Assembly: GCF_900102035.1 (NCBI RefSeq) | Contig: NZ_LT629689.1 | Location: 2,650,001 to 2,714,000 of the forward strand | Direction: 5' to 3' | DNA from: Pseudomonas extremaustralis | GTDB lineage: Bacteria; Pseudomonadota; Gammaproteobacteria; Pseudomonadales; Pseudomonadaceae | Length of the DNA stretch: 64,000 bases | Shown: piece after piece, positions 42,388 to 51,448 of the stretch | Layout: every line of letters starts with the position of its first letter | How positions within the stretch are numbered: position 1 is the first letter of the stretch | The notes under the pieces: model-generated | What the model was told of the DNA's origin: nothing | What the model saw: only the letters and a program-made list of their open reading frames with translations | The model's database searches: none | Made by a program: the position numbers and the translations under genes

Positions 42388-45039
42388 ATGTCAGCAACTC
42401 ACCAGGAACGCCCCGACCCCGACGCCCTGCTGGCGCGGGTCCAACAAGAAGAACAGGCCGCCTTGCGCGGCAAATTGCGGATCTACTTCGGCTCCAATGC
42501 CGGGGTGGGCAAGACCTGCGCCATGCTCGCCGCGGCGCAACGCGAAGCCGCCCTGGGCCGCGACATGCTGGCCGGGATAGTGGAAACCCACGGCCGCGCG
42601 GAAACCGCCGAGTTGCTCCATGGCCTGGAGCAACTGCCTCGCGCCGCGCTGCAGCATGGCGAGTTTGCGCTCAGCGAATTCGACCTCGACGCCGCCCTGC
42701 GCCGCCGTCCTGCCGTGGTGCTGGTGGACGAACTGGCCCATAGCAACGCGCCCGGCTCGCGCCACCCCAAACGCTGGCAAGACGTGGAAGAACTGCTCAG
42801 CGCCGGCATCGATGTCTGGACCACCCTCAACGTGCAGCACCTGGAAAGCCTGAATGACCTGGTCAGTGGGATCATCGGCATCCGCGTGCGTGAAACCGTG
42901 CCCGACCATGTATTCGATAACGCCCACGACGTGGTGGTGATCGATCTCCCCCCGGACGATCTGTTGCAACGCCTCAAGGACGGCAAGGTGTACCTGGGCC
43001 CGGCGGCGGCGCGCGCCTCGCAGCATTTTTTCCGCAAGGGCAACCTGCTGGCGCTGCGCGAGCTGGCACTGCGGCGCACGGCTGACCGGGTCGACGCGCA
43101 GATGCGTGTGTACCGCCGCGAACAGTCGATCAAGACCCTGTGGCCGGCCCGCGAGCGGCTGTTGGTCGGCATAGCCGGTGACGCCGGCGACGAACGCCTG
43201 GTGCGTGAAGCGGCGCGCCTGGCACAGAAGCTGGAAGCCGACTGGATTGTGGTCCACGTCGCATCGGCCCAGGGGCGCGGCGCCAAGCGCTACCCGACGG
43301 CGATGAAAACCCTGGCCCTGGCCGGCGAATTCGGCGCCGATACGGCCACGCTGCCAGGCATGGACGTCGCCGAAGCGTTGGTCGCCTGCGCCCGTGAGCA
43401 CAATGCCAATCGCCTGGTACTCGGTCATCATCCGCGCCGCCGGTGGCGCTTCTGGCATCAGTCAGTCAGCGACCGGATCAGCCGCCACCACCCGCAAATC
43501 GATCAGATCGTGATTGCCCACGGCCTGCTGCCAGGCAAGCCCGCCGTGCGGGAAAAACCCGCAGCGCTGCCCGGCACTCGACTGGCCTACGTCTGGGCCA
43601 GCCTCGCCTGTTTCGCCGCCAGCGCTGTCGCCGCGCTGTTGTTGCAGGTGTTCGACCTGGCCAACGTGGTCATGTTGTTTTTACTTACCGTCGTACTGGT
43701 GGCGCTGCGCTATGGACGCGGCCCCGGCGTGTGGGCGGCGATGCTCGCGGTGTTGTGTTTCGACTTCTTTTTCGTACAGCCGCGCTATTCATTCACCGTC
43801 AACGACACCCAGTATTTCTTCACCTTTGCCTTGATGCTCGGCATCGCCCTGATTACCGGCCAACTCACCGCGCGCCTGCGCCACGAAGCGCGCACCGCCG
43901 CCGCACGCGAACGCCGCGCAACCTCCCTGGCGCGCCTGGCCCGTGACCTGTCGGCCGCGCTGACCGTGGAGCACATCAGCGAAGTCGCGCTGCGCACCTT
44001 CAGCGGCGTGTTCGAAGCCCGGGTCGGCCTGGCCCTGCCGGATGCCGCCGATGGCGTACACAGCGTGAGCGCGGCCGGGCTGCCGATCGACGACAGCATC
44101 GCCCAATGGACTTACGACCACGGCCACCCCGCCGGCCACGGCACTGACACCCTGTCGGCGGCCAAGGGCTGCTACTTGCCGCTCAAAGCACCGATGCGCG
44201 TGCGCGGCGTGCTGGTGCTGGAACTGGCCCAGAGCGAGCGCCTGAACGATCCGCAGGAACGCCGCCTGCTGGAAGCCTGCATGAGCCAACTGGCGATTGC
44301 CCTGGAGCGCGTGCATTTCGTCGAGGTGGCGCAAAGCACTCTGGTGCAGATGGAAGGCGAGAAAATGCGCAACACCTTGCTCGCGGCGATTTCCCATGAC
44401 CTGCGCACGCCCTTGACCACGCTGATCGGCGCCGCCGACACCGCCCTGCCCCACGCGCCGCCGGGGCCGCTCACCGAGCTGCTGCACGGCATCCACGAAC
44501 AAGCCACGTCCATGCAGCGCCTGATCGAAAACCTGCTGGACATGGCGCGCCTGCAGGAACGTGGCGTGCGCCTGAACCGCCAATGGCACTCGCTGGAAGA
44601 AATCGTCGGCAGCGCCCTGCGCCAATTGCGCGAGCCGTTGGCGCGGCACCGCGTCCACACCAGCCTCGATGCGCACTTGCCGCTGGTGGAAGTCGACGCG
44701 CTGCTGATGGAGCGGGTGCTGGTCAACCTGCTGGACAACGCCGCCAAGTACACCCCGCCGGGCACCACTATCCGCGTGGCCGCGAGCAAAGTCGGCGAGC
44801 GCATCGTACTGGAGGTCAGCGACACCGGCCCCGGCCAGGCGCCAGCGAATCTGTTCGAACCCTTCACCCGCGGCCAGCAGGAATCGTCCGTCGCCGGCAT
44901 CGGCCTGGGCCTGGCGCTGGCCAAACGCATCGTCGAGGCCCACGGCGGGCGCATTGATGCCAACCCCGGCCGCACGCGCGGTATGCATTTCATCATCACG
45001 TTACCGGCGGGCACCCCGCCCGCCATGGAATCCCTATGA
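42388..45039 (+). CDS. kdpD: sensor histidine kinase KdpD
   Basis: An 883-aa sensor. N-terminal KdpD domain with a Walker-like loop (YFGSNAGVGKTCAML), a UspA-like domain (about 255-375), four TM helices (about 400-495; DUF4118), a GAF-like segment, HisKA with His in AAISHDLRTPLTTL, and HATPase with NLLDNAAKYTPPG and GIGLGLALAKRIVE. It responds to K+ limitation or turgor and phosphorylates KdpE. The ATG at 42388 is used; the longer open frame starts inside the REPIN. The kdpE start overlaps its end by 4 bp. Confidence 0.95.
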   Translation: MSATHQERPDPDALLARVQQEEQAALRGKLRIYFGSNAGVGKTCAMLAAAQREAALGRDMLAGIVETHGRAETAELLHGLEQLPRAALQHGEFALSEFDLDAALRRRPAVVLVDELAHSNAPGSRHPKRWQDVEELLSAGIDVWTTLNVQHLESLNDLVSGIIGIRVRETVPDHVFDNAHDVVVIDLPPDDLLQRLKDGKVYLGPAAARASQHFFRKGNLLALRELALRRTADRVDAQMRVYRREQSIKTLWPARERLLVGIAGDAGDERLVREAARLAQKLEADWIVVHVASAQGRGAKRYPTAMKTLALAGEFGADTATLPGMDVAEALVACAREHNANRLVLGHHPRRRWRFWHQSVSDRISRHHPQIDQIVIAHGLLPGKPAVREKPAALPGTRLAYVWASLACFAASAVAALLLQVFDLANVVMLFLLTVVLVALRYGRGPGVWAAMLAVLCFDFFFVQPRYSFTVNDTQYFFTFALMLGIALITGQLTARLRHEARTAAARERRATSLARLARDLSAALTVEHISEVALRTFSGVFEARVGLALPDAADGVHSVSAAGLPIDDSIAQWTYDHGHPAGHGTDTLSAAKGCYLPLKAPMRVRGVLVLELAQSERLNDPQERRLLEACMSQLAIALERVHFVEVAQSTLVQMEGEKMRNTLLAAISHDLRTPLTTLIGAADTALPHAPPGPLTELLHGIHEQATSMQRLIENLLDMARLQERGVRLNRQWHSLEEIVGSALRQLREPLARHRVHTSLDAHLPLVEVDALLMERVLVNLLDNAAKYTPPGTTIRVAASKVGERIVLEVSDTGPGQAPANLFEPFTRGQQESSVAGIGLGLALAKRIVEAHGGRIDANPGRTRGMHFIITLPAGTPPAMESL

Positions 45040-45728
45040 GCACTGCACGCATTCTGATTGTTGAAGACGAGGCCAACATCCGCCGCTTTGTCGGCATCGC
45101 CCTGCAAGATGAAGGCTTTCAGGTGTTCGAGGCCGACAGCGTCAAACGCGCGCTGATCCATGCCGCCAGCCGTCAGCCGGACTTGGTGATCGTCGACCTC
45201 GGCCTGCCGGACGGCGACGGCAAACAACTGATCAGCGAACTGCGCGGCTGGCTGGCGGTGCCGATCCTGGTGCTGTCGGCGCGTGACCGCGAAGAAGAAA
45301 AAGTCGCCGCCCTGGACGCGGGCGCCGATGACTACCTGACCAAGCCGTTCGGCGTGCCCGAACTGCTCGCACGCATCCGCGCCCAACTGCGCCGGCACGG
45401 ACAGACCGGCAGCGTGGTGGCGACCAGCAAGGTGGCGTTCGGCGAAATCGAAGTCGACCTGGCCACCCATGAAGTCTCGCGCGCCGGCCAGCCGGTACAC
45501 CTGACGCCCATCGAGTACCGCTTGCTCTGCGCGATGATTCGCGGCCAGAGCCGGGTGCTGACCCACCGGCAACTGCTGCTGGAAGTGTGGGGCCTGGACT
45601 ACGTCGACCGTGCCCACTATCTGCGCGTGCACATGGCGCATTTGCGGCAAAAACTGGAGGCGGACCCGGCGCAGCCGCAGTACTTCATTACTGAGTTGCA
45701 GGTGGGTTACCGGTTGGTGGGGGGGTGA
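45036..45728 (+). CDS. kdpE: response regulator KdpE
   Basis: A 230-aa OmpR/PhoB-family regulator. The receiver domain has phospho-acceptor Asp54 (VIVDLGLPDGDG) and Lys103 (YLTKPFG); the C-terminal winged HTH has EYRLLCAMIRGQSRVLTHRQLL...RVHMAHLRQKLE. It activates the kdp structural operon after phosphorylation by KdpD. Its last 41 bp overlap the convergent LysR gene. Confidence 0.95.
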   Translation: MSTARILIVEDEANIRRFVGIALQDEGFQVFEADSVKRALIHAASRQPDLVIVDLGLPDGDGKQLISELRGWLAVPILVLSARDREEEKVAALDAGADDYLTKPFGVPELLARIRAQLRRHGQTGSVVATSKVAFGEIEVDLATHEVSRAGQPVHLTPIEYRLLCAMIRGQSRVLTHRQLLLEVWGLDYVDRAHYLRVHMAHLRQKLEADPAQPQYFITELQVGYRLVGG

Positions 45729-46611
45729 ACAGGCGCGCGGCGGCGAAGTCCACGAACACGCGGATTTTCGGCGAGAGATGGCGACTGGACGGCCACAACG
45801 CCCAGAACTGGCCCTCGTCCTCGCAATGGCCCTCCAACACAGTGTCCAATTGCCCTTGGGCGAGCGCTTCGCGGGCGAGAAAGTCCGGCATGTAGGCAAT
45901 GCCGTGGCCATCGACGGCGGCGCTGAGCATGGCTTCCATATTGTTCAACGTCAGCGCGGTGGGCAGGCGCAACGCCGTGATCGCGGGGTTGGCGGACAAC
46001 GTCCAGTCCATGATCTTGCCGGTGGTGGCAAACCGATAACGCAGGCATGGGTGGCGCTCAAGATCGGCGAGGGTTGCCGGCCGCCCGTGCTCGCGCAGAT
46101 ACGCGGGCGATGCACACAGCACAAACCTGAACGGCCCCAGCTTGCGGGCCATCAAGCTCGAATCGGCCAGGCCGCCGCTGCGGATCACTACGTCGAAGCC
46201 CTCCTCGATCACATCCACCAGGTGGTCGTTGAAATCCAGCTCCAGCTCGATCTCCGGGTAGGTCTGCCTGAACGCGAGCATATGCGGAAAGAGAAAGCGG
46301 TAGCCGATGGTCGGCAGGCTGACGCGCAACTTGCCACGGGGCGCTTGTATGGCATGGGAAAGCATGGCGCGGGCGTCGTGCAGGTCGTCGAGAATTTTCC
46401 GACAGCGCTCGTAGAACAATTGACCTTCGGCGGTCAGGCCGACTTTGCGCGTGCTGCGGTGCAGTAGGCGCACATTCAGCGAGGCTTCGAGTTTGGCGAC
46501 ATTCTTGCCCACCGCCGAGGCGGAAACCCCCAGTGCCCGCGCTGCCCCCACGAAGCTGAGGGCTTCTGCCGTTTTGACGAAGGCGATCACGCCGCTGAGA
46601 TTATCCGTCAC
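45688..46611 (-). CDS. LysR-family transcriptional regulator
   Basis: A 307-aa LTTR: N-terminal HTH (FVGAARALGVSASAVGKNVAKLEASLNVRLLHR) and a substrate-binding domain (KLRVSLPTIGYRFLFPHMLAF, DVVIRSGGLADSSLMARKLG). It is divergent from the DHA2 efflux gene with 106 bp between, so that gene is the likely target. Effector unknown. Confidence 0.9.
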   Translation of the reverse strand: MTDNLSGVIAFVKTAEALSFVGAARALGVSASAVGKNVAKLEASLNVRLLHRSTRKVGLTAEGQLFYERCRKILDDLHDARAMLSHAIQAPRGKLRVSLPTIGYRFLFPHMLAFRQTYPEIELELDFNDHLVDVIEEGFDVVIRSGGLADSSLMARKLGPFRFVLCASPAYLREHGRPATLADLERHPCLRYRFATTGKIMDWTLSANPAITALRLPTALTLNNMEAMLSAAVDGHGIAYMPDFLAREALAQGQLDTVLEGHCEDEGQFWALWPSSRHLSPKIRVFVDFAAARLFTPPPTGNPPATQ

Positions 46612-46717
46612 ACCATTACATCCATTCAGTCCATTATGAGTGGAATGTAAGGCTATTTATCGACGATTGCATCCAGCCTAGAGTCTTTGTCTTCATAAAA
46701 CAGCCGGAATACCCCCC

Positions 46718-48238
46718 ATGCACACCACCACCGAGACCCTGGCCGCCCCGGGCCGCCATGCCATCCTGGCCGCGATTTGCCTGGCGGCGTTGGTGTTGCC
46801 CATGAGCTTTACCGGCGGCGCTGTCGCCACGCCATTTATCGGCCAGACATTCGCCGCCCACCCCACGCAACTGGCGTGGATCACCAACGCGTTCATGCTC
46901 AGCTTCGGCAGCTTGTTGATGGCCGCCGGCACCCTCGCCGACCGCTATGGGCGCAAGCGCCTGTTTTTATGGGGCATGGCACTGTTTACTGGCGCCTCCC
47001 TGTGGCTGACGGTGGCACCAGGCATGCTCTGGCTGGATGCCTTACGCGCACTACAGGGCGTCGCGGCGGCCATCGCGCTGGCCAGCGGTTGTGCGGCGCT
47101 GGCCCAGGAATTTGACGGGCATGCGCGCACGCGCGCCTTCAGCCTGCTGGGCACCACCTTCGGCGCGGGGCTGGCGTTTGGCCCGCTGTTGTCGGGGCTG
47201 CTGATCGAACAGTGGGGCTGGCGCGCGATTTTCCTCGGCACGGCCGTGCTGGCAGGCCTCTCGCTCATGCTCGCTGCGCCGACCCTGCGGGAAAGCCGCG
47301 ATCCCCGGGCACTGCGCCTGGACACGGCCGGCGTGCTGACGTTTTCGGCCATGCTGGTGAGCTTGACCACGGCGGTCATCCTCGCGCCGGAACAGGGTTG
47401 GGGTGCGGCGAGCACGCGGTACCTGCTGGCGGTGGCCGCCGTGTTGCTGCTGGTGTTTATCCTCGTTGAACATCGCGTCCGCCACCCGATGCTCGATCTG
47501 CAGCTGTTTCGCTTTGCGCGCTTCCTTGGCGTGCAACTGCTGCCGATCGGCACCTGTTACTGCTACATCGTCCTGATCGTGTTGCTGCCGCTGCGCTTTA
47601 TCGGCGTCGAAGGCCACGGCGCGTCCGAGGCAGGCTTGATGATGCTTGCACTGTCGGCGCCCATGCTGGGGGTGCCGATGCTCGCGGCGACGCTCACGCG
47701 CTGGCTGTCGGCGGGCGTGCTGTGCGCCATTGGCCTGCTGATCGCGGCGGCGGGCTTGTACGCGCTGAGCCTGGTTCAGGTCGGCCAGCCGTGGCAGACA
47801 GTAGTCGCAATGCTGATCATCGGCATCGGCACCGGGTTGCCATGGGGCTTGATGGACGGGCTGGCGATCAGCGTGGTTCCCAAAGAACGTGCGGGCATGG
47901 CGGCGGGGATTTTCAATACCACACGCGTGGCCAGTGAGGGCGTGGCGCTGGCGGTTACCCTGGCGGTATTGAGCGCCCTGGTTGCGCGTCATCTGCCGCA
48001 GCACAAGGCGCTGGACGTTTCCGTCATTGCGCAGAGCCTGGTCATGGGCAATGTGCAGCACGCCAGTGCGAGCCTGCCCGTGGCGGTGTTGCGCACGGCC
48101 TATATCGCCGGCTTCAACAACTTGTTGCAACTGCTGGCGGGCTTCACCTTGCTGACGGCGGCGGCGGTGTTGATTTTCCTCGGTCGACGCCCCATCGCGC
48201 CCCTCCACGCCGAGGCCGCACAGGGATCGACGAGCTGA
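46718..48238 (+). CDS. MFS transporter, DHA2-type (14 TM) efflux pump
   Basis: A 506-aa major-facilitator protein with about 14 TM helices. Motif A-like GTLADRYGRKRLFLWG lies after TM2, and a motif C-like stretch (LLGTTFGAGLAFGPLLSGLL) in TM5. It is similar to EmrB/QacA drug exporters and works by proton antiport. Divergent from the LysR gene that probably controls it. The tRNA-Asp terminator lies 11 bp after its stop codon and points the other way. Confidence 0.88.
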   Translation: MHTTTETLAAPGRHAILAAICLAALVLPMSFTGGAVATPFIGQTFAAHPTQLAWITNAFMLSFGSLLMAAGTLADRYGRKRLFLWGMALFTGASLWLTVAPGMLWLDALRALQGVAAAIALASGCAALAQEFDGHARTRAFSLLGTTFGAGLAFGPLLSGLLIEQWGWRAIFLGTAVLAGLSLMLAAPTLRESRDPRALRLDTAGVLTFSAMLVSLTTAVILAPEQGWGAASTRYLLAVAAVLLLVFILVEHRVRHPMLDLQLFRFARFLGVQLLPIGTCYCYIVLIVLLPLRFIGVEGHGASEAGLMMLALSAPMLGVPMLAATLTRWLSAGVLCAIGLLIAAAGLYALSLVQVGQPWQTVVAMLIIGIGTGLPWGLMDGLAISVVPKERAGMAAGIFNTTRVASEGVALAVTLAVLSALVARHLPQHKALDVSVIAQSLVMGNVQHASASLPVAVLRTAYIAGFNNLLQLLAGFTLLTAAAVLIFLGRRPIAPLHAEAAQGSTS

Positions 48239-48241
48239 ATG

Positions 48242-48334
48242 GCAGGCACAAAAAAGCCCGCTCGATGAGCGGGCTTCCTGTGGTGACCTGGCGTTCAGCG
48301 TTCCAGGTTACCGAATATGGCGCAGCGGACGGGA
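48242..48334. repeat. 93-bp direct repeat, copy 1
   Basis: Identical base for base to 51356-51448. It contains the tRNA terminator and the last 17 nt of tRNA-Asp; homology breaks at 48335. See the entry for copy 2. Confidence 0.95.
48249..48278 (-). terminator. Rho-independent terminator of the tRNA operon
   Basis: A 9-bp stem AGCCCGCTC / GAGCGGGCT (48255-48263, 48267-48275) with six T on the minus strand, downstream of tRNA-Asp. The hairpin may also serve the MFS gene from the other side, though it has few T in that direction. Confidence 0.85.
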
Positions 48335-48394
48335 CTCGAACCCGCGACCCCCGGCGTGACAGGCCGGTATTCTAACCGACTGAACTACCGCTGC
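48318..48394 (-). tRNA. tRNA-Asp (GTC)
   Basis: A 77-nt gene. Acceptor stem GCAGCGG / CCGCTGC with discriminator G and encoded CCA, D-arm GTTCAGTCGGTTAGAAT, anticodon GTC in CCTGTCACG, T-arm GGGTTCGAGTCCC. It is co-transcribed after tRNA-Val on the minus strand. Its last 17 nt are duplicated at 51432-51448. Confidence 0.96.
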
Positions 48395-48413
48395 GCGTAA
48401 CACTTGAAGCGAA

Positions 48414-48489
48414 TGGTGGGTGATGACGGGATCGAACCGCCGACCCTCTGCTTGTAAGGCAGATGCTCTCCCAGCTGAGCTAATCACCC
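48414..48489 (-). tRNA. tRNA-Val (TAC)
   Basis: A 76-nt gene starting GGGTGATTAGCTCAGC, with anticodon TAC in CCTTACAAG, T-arm GCGGTTCGATCCCGT and encoded ACCA end. It is 19 nt upstream of tRNA-Asp on the minus strand, in one operon. Confidence 0.96.
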
Positions 48490-48512
48490 TTCACTTTCGG
48501 TGTGGGGCGCAT

Positions 48513-48540
48513 CATATACGAAAAATCTGCAATGTGTTGA
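48513..48540 (-). promoter_or_regulatory. candidate tRNA operon promoter
   Basis: Minus strand TCAACA (48535-48540), 16-nt spacer, TATATG (48513-48518), followed by ATGCGCCCC, a GC-rich discriminator. The first tRNA starts about 23 nt further on. The hexamers are imperfect. Confidence 0.4.
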
Positions 48541-48701
48541 TTTAAATGCAATTTATTTTAAGTATTTTCCAATAAGCGGCGCGCACCGGTAAAAACAGGC
48601 TTGTGCTGCGCCAAACACGATGCCCCTGCATTAACTAGGCGCTGGGCCTCGGCAGTGAAAATACCCTTCGATAACACCTCACCGCACCTGGCGCACCCAG
48701 C

Positions 48702-48728
48702 AAAAAGCCCGCTCGATGAGCGGGCTTT
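48702..48728 (-). terminator. Rho-independent terminator of pcaG
   Basis: AGCCCGCTC / GAGCGGGCT stem with five T on the minus strand, 40 bp after the pcaG stop codon. The stem is identical to the tRNA operon terminator. The rest of 48541-48768 shows no gene. Confidence 0.82.
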
Positions 48729-48768
48729 AGAGAGCGAAAAACCCGGCAGCGCAAACCCTCTCGAACCA

Positions 48769-49371
48769 TCAGAAGTCGAAGAACACCGTTTCGCCTTCGC
48801 CTTGCATCTGGATATCAAAACGGTAAGCCAACTTGCCATCAACCGTGCAACGCTTGGCGACCAGCGTCTCCCGGCGTTGAGGCTGTTCAATCAGATTCAG
48901 CACGGGATCGACAGCATTGGCCTGGGCTTCATCGTCGAAGTACACACGGGTCTGCAGGTGAATATTGATGCCCCGGGCGAACAGCGAAACGTTGATGTGC
49001 GGCGCCATCGGCACACCCGCAGCGTTCTTCACGGTGCCCGGCTTGACGGTATGGATCTGCCACTCGCCAGTATCCATGGTCGCCGTGCGGCCAAAACTGT
49101 TGAAGGGCTTTTCCAGGTTGTAGTCGCTGTCGTAAACGCCTTCGTGGTCAGCCTGCCAACATTCCAGGAACGCATCGCGAATCAGGTGACCGTTGCCGTC
49201 ATAGACATGGCCCAGCAACAGGATGTGCTCCCCCGGCGCACCGGGCTTGGCCATTTCGTTCCAGATTTCCTGCTCGCGGGGCGGGTTGCCCGCCGCCTCC
49301 AGCGCCAGGCCGATATGCACGTAAGGACCAGCGGTTTGCGACGGGGTTTCAGGCAGAAGTTCAACGGGCAT
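48769..49371 (-). CDS. pcaG: protocatechuate 3,4-dioxygenase alpha subunit
   Basis: A 200-aa subunit of the intradiol dioxygenase that opens protocatechuate to beta-carboxy-cis,cis-muconate (beta-ketoadipate pathway). Family pattern: PSQTAGPYVHIGL, ILLLGHVYDGNGHLIRDAFLECWQAD, APHINVSLFARGINIHLQTRVYF. The alpha subunit lacks the iron ligands but shapes the active site. It is 12 bp after pcaH on the same strand and is followed by a terminator. Confidence 0.95.
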   Translation of the reverse strand: MPVELLPETPSQTAGPYVHIGLALEAAGNPPREQEIWNEMAKPGAPGEHILLLGHVYDGNGHLIRDAFLECWQADHEGVYDSDYNLEKPFNSFGRTATMDTGEWQIHTVKPGTVKNAAGVPMAPHINVSLFARGINIHLQTRVYFDDEAQANAVDPVLNLIEQPQRRETLVAKRCTVDGKLAYRFDIQMQGEGETVFFDF

Positions 49372-49383
49372 GATCGGGCCTCC

Positions 49384-50103
49384 TCAGCGGTTTTCGAAGT
49401 GGGTCTTGCGCTGACCGCGCAGAACGATATCAAAGCGATAAGCCAGGCAATCCATAGGGTTGGCCATGCTCATATCAAGCCTTGCAATCAGGCTCTGCAC
49501 CGCATCCGGATTGGCGATCGACTTGACGATCGGGCACATTGGGATGAGTGGGTCACCTTCGAAATACAGTTGGGTGATCAATCGCGTGGCAATCGACGGG
49601 CCACTGATGGAGAAGTGGATATGCGCCGGACGCCAGTCGTTAGGACCATTGCGCCACGGATACGGGCCTGGCTTGACCGTGCGGAAACTGTAGTTACCGT
49701 CGCGGTCGGTCAAGGCACGACCGACGCCACCGAAGTTAGGGTCGATGGGCGCCAGATAGCTATCCTTCTTGTGCCGATAGCGCCCGCCGGCATTGGCCTG
49801 CCACATCTCCACCAGGGTATGGGGAATCGGCTTGCCATATTGGTCGCATACCCGACCGGCGACGATAATGCGCTCGCCGATGGGCAAGCCGCCGTGGTTG
49901 AAGTTCAGCAGCAGATCGTTATCGTGCTGACCCATCTTCAGGTGGGAAAAGTCCGGGCCGCTGGTTTCCGACCGTGATTGGGGAATGCTCACCAAGGCCT
50001 GACGCGGGGAACGCAGGATTGAGGTTTTGTAGTCAGGCGTGAGGGCTTTGGGGTGCCAATTACGGTCACGAATGACGAAACGGCTGTTGTCCGCATCAGA
50101 CAT
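49384..50103 (-). CDS. pcaH: protocatechuate 3,4-dioxygenase beta subunit
   Basis: A 239-aa iron-bearing subunit. Visible Fe ligands: Tyr in [12 protein letters not shown] and in PGPYPWRNG, and two His in [10 protein letters not shown]. The opening [34 protein letters not shown] is typical of PcaH. The ATG at 50103 with GGAAA before it is used; an upstream ATG adds 19 unlikely residues. Transcription is probably activated by PcaQ bound at 50221-50236. Confidence 0.95.
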   Translation of the reverse strand: MSDADNSRFVIRDRNWHPKALTPDYKTSILRSPRQALVSIPQSRSETSGPDFSHLKMGQHDNDLLLNFNHGGLPIGERIIVAGRVCDQYGKPIPHTLVEMWQANAGGRYRHKKDSYLAPIDPNFGGVGRALTDRDGNYSFRTVKPGPYPWRNGPNDWRPAHIHFSISGPSIATRLITQLYFEGDPLIPMCPIVKSIANPDAVQSLIARLDMSMANPMDCLAYRFDIVLRGQRKTHFENR

Positions 50104-50214
50104 GTCGGTTTCCTTTTTATTATGGATAAAAATCAGGGATGACCACCGCGCAAACAGCAATCAACGACCCAGTGTCCCCTGATGAAGCGCTATCCAAAAC
50201 TGAAAAAACCGCCC

Positions 50215-50242
50215 CTATCCATATCCAAATGGTTATGGATAG
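50215..50242 (-). promoter_or_regulatory. PcaQ operator (ATAACC-N4-GGwTAT type)
   Basis: On the minus strand, ATAACC-ATTT-GGATAT (50221-50236) fits the known PcaQ site ATAACC-N4-GGTTAA. It lies within a larger perfect inverted repeat, CTATCCATA / TATGGATAG (50215-50223, 50234-50242). The site covers the pcaQ stop codon and is about 120 bp upstream of the pcaH start. Confidence 0.65.
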
Positions 50243-51162
50243 AAACCCTCGCGATATTCCTCGCCCACCTCCCGCAGCACCTCGACACACCATTGAGCCG
50301 CCAAGGACATCGTCAGCGCAGGATTGCTGCACAACCCCACAGAACCACCCGGTTCGCGAATCCCCAACTCCAGCTCAAGCAGATCACCCCGACTCAAGTC
50401 CTGCCTGACCGCATCGAAAGGCGCGACCCAGATCGCCTGACTGCACTGCACATAACGCCGGCTCAAGATCAACGACAGGGTTTCCAGGCGCTGGCGCGGT
50501 GGATTGATACTGTGCTGCACGAACAAACTGTCGGCGAATTTGCGAATTGTCGTCCCTGCCAGCGGCAACACCAGCGGATAATCTTCGATATGTTCGTGCG
50601 CCTGTGGATCGGTCAACAGCGGATGGCCGTTACGCACCACCAGGGTCATGGATTCGCTGTATAGATGTTCGAACATCAGCCCAAGGATCTGCGGGCTGTC
50701 CGTCATGCGTCCGACCACCAGGTCCAGCTCCCCCACCCGCAATTGCGACAACAGGTACGCGCTCGGCCCGGTCACCACGCTCACGACCAGCGCGGGATGT
50801 CGGGCATGCAAACGACAGACGACCTCGGGCACCAGCAAGCTTTCCACGGTGGACAGCACGCCGAGCCTGGCGGTGAAGGGCTCATGCTCGCCGGAACGCA
50901 GGCTATTCACCCCTTCACGCAGCGCTTGTACGCTCGGCCCGGCATAACGCAAAAAGGCCACGCCGGCTTCAGTCAATGCCGCGCCACTTTTGCTGCGCAC
51001 AAATAATGTGGCCGTCAGCAGGGTTTCGAGTTCTTTGAGGGTCTTGGAAAGCGCTGGCTGGCTGATCGCCAACTTTTCCGAGGCGCGTGCCAGACTGCCC
51101 TGGCGCGCCACTTCGAGAAAGCACACCAGGTGGCGGAATTTGATGCGGGTATCGATATTCAC
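50233..51162 (-). CDS. pcaQ: LysR-family activator PcaQ
   Basis: A 309-aa LTTR: HTH FLEVARQGSLARASEKLAISQPALSKTLKELE, effector domain with RLGVLSTVESLLVPEVV and VVGRMTDSPQILGLMFEHLYSESMTLVVR. PcaQ activates pca genes in response to beta-carboxy-muconate or related intermediates. GTG start (VNIDTRIKFRHLV) chosen from the family N-terminus; the open frame continues 36 codons upstream without homology. It is in the same direction as pcaHG, 129 bp upstream of pcaH. Confidence 0.9.
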   Translation of the reverse strand: MNIDTRIKFRHLVCFLEVARQGSLARASEKLAISQPALSKTLKELETLLTATLFVRSKSGAALTEAGVAFLRYAGPSVQALREGVNSLRSGEHEPFTARLGVLSTVESLLVPEVVCRLHARHPALVVSVVTGPSAYLLSQLRVGELDLVVGRMTDSPQILGLMFEHLYSESMTLVVRNGHPLLTDPQAHEHIEDYPLVLPLAGTTIRKFADSLFVQHSINPPRQRLETLSLILSRRYVQCSQAIWVAPFDAVRQDLSRGDLLELELGIREPGGSVGLCSNPALTMSLAAQWCVEVLREVGEEYREGFYP

Positions 51163-51355
51163 CGTATGTTGCTGCCTTCGAGGTGTCCCCTGCCGCGCGT
51201 GAAAAAGCGCGAGAAGTAAGCTGGTTCGCAAGATTGCCCGCGAAAGTGTACCCCCGATCGCTCTCACCACACAGCGAACGCCGGCTGTCGACCTCGTGGA
51301 TCAGGTCGATCAGAAAGGGGCCGCCGCCAAGCTGACGCCGCGAGGGAGCCAAATT

Positions 51356-51448
51356 GCAGGCACAAAAAAGCCCGCTCGATGAGCGGGCTTCCTGTGGTGA
51401 CCTGGCGTTCAGCGTTCCAGGTTACCGAATATGGCGCAGCGGACGGGA
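51356..51448. repeat. 93-bp direct repeat, copy 2, with tRNA-Asp 3' fragment
   Basis: Identical to 48242-48334. It includes the terminator hairpin (51369-51389) and the last 17 nt of tRNA-Asp (51432-51448), after which homology stops abruptly. So a truncated second tRNA-Asp gene, or an attachment-site-like scar, lies here. tRNA 3' ends are classic integration sites for islands. Everything to the right up to at least 63.8 kb looks like added DNA. Confidence 0.93.

Noticed and set aside
44172..45911. 579-codon antisense frame over kdpD and kdpE
   Set aside because: It spans two genes with clear two-component motifs; no credible product.
48601..49977. 458-codon plus-strand frame over pcaG and pcaH
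   Set aside because: Antisense to both dioxygenase subunits and includes the pcaG terminator.
48242..51448. The direct repeats as ends of a composite transposon carrying pcaHGQ
   Set aside because: The repeats hold a terminator and a tRNA piece but no transposase or IS ends, and they break within the tRNA rather than at a target duplication.
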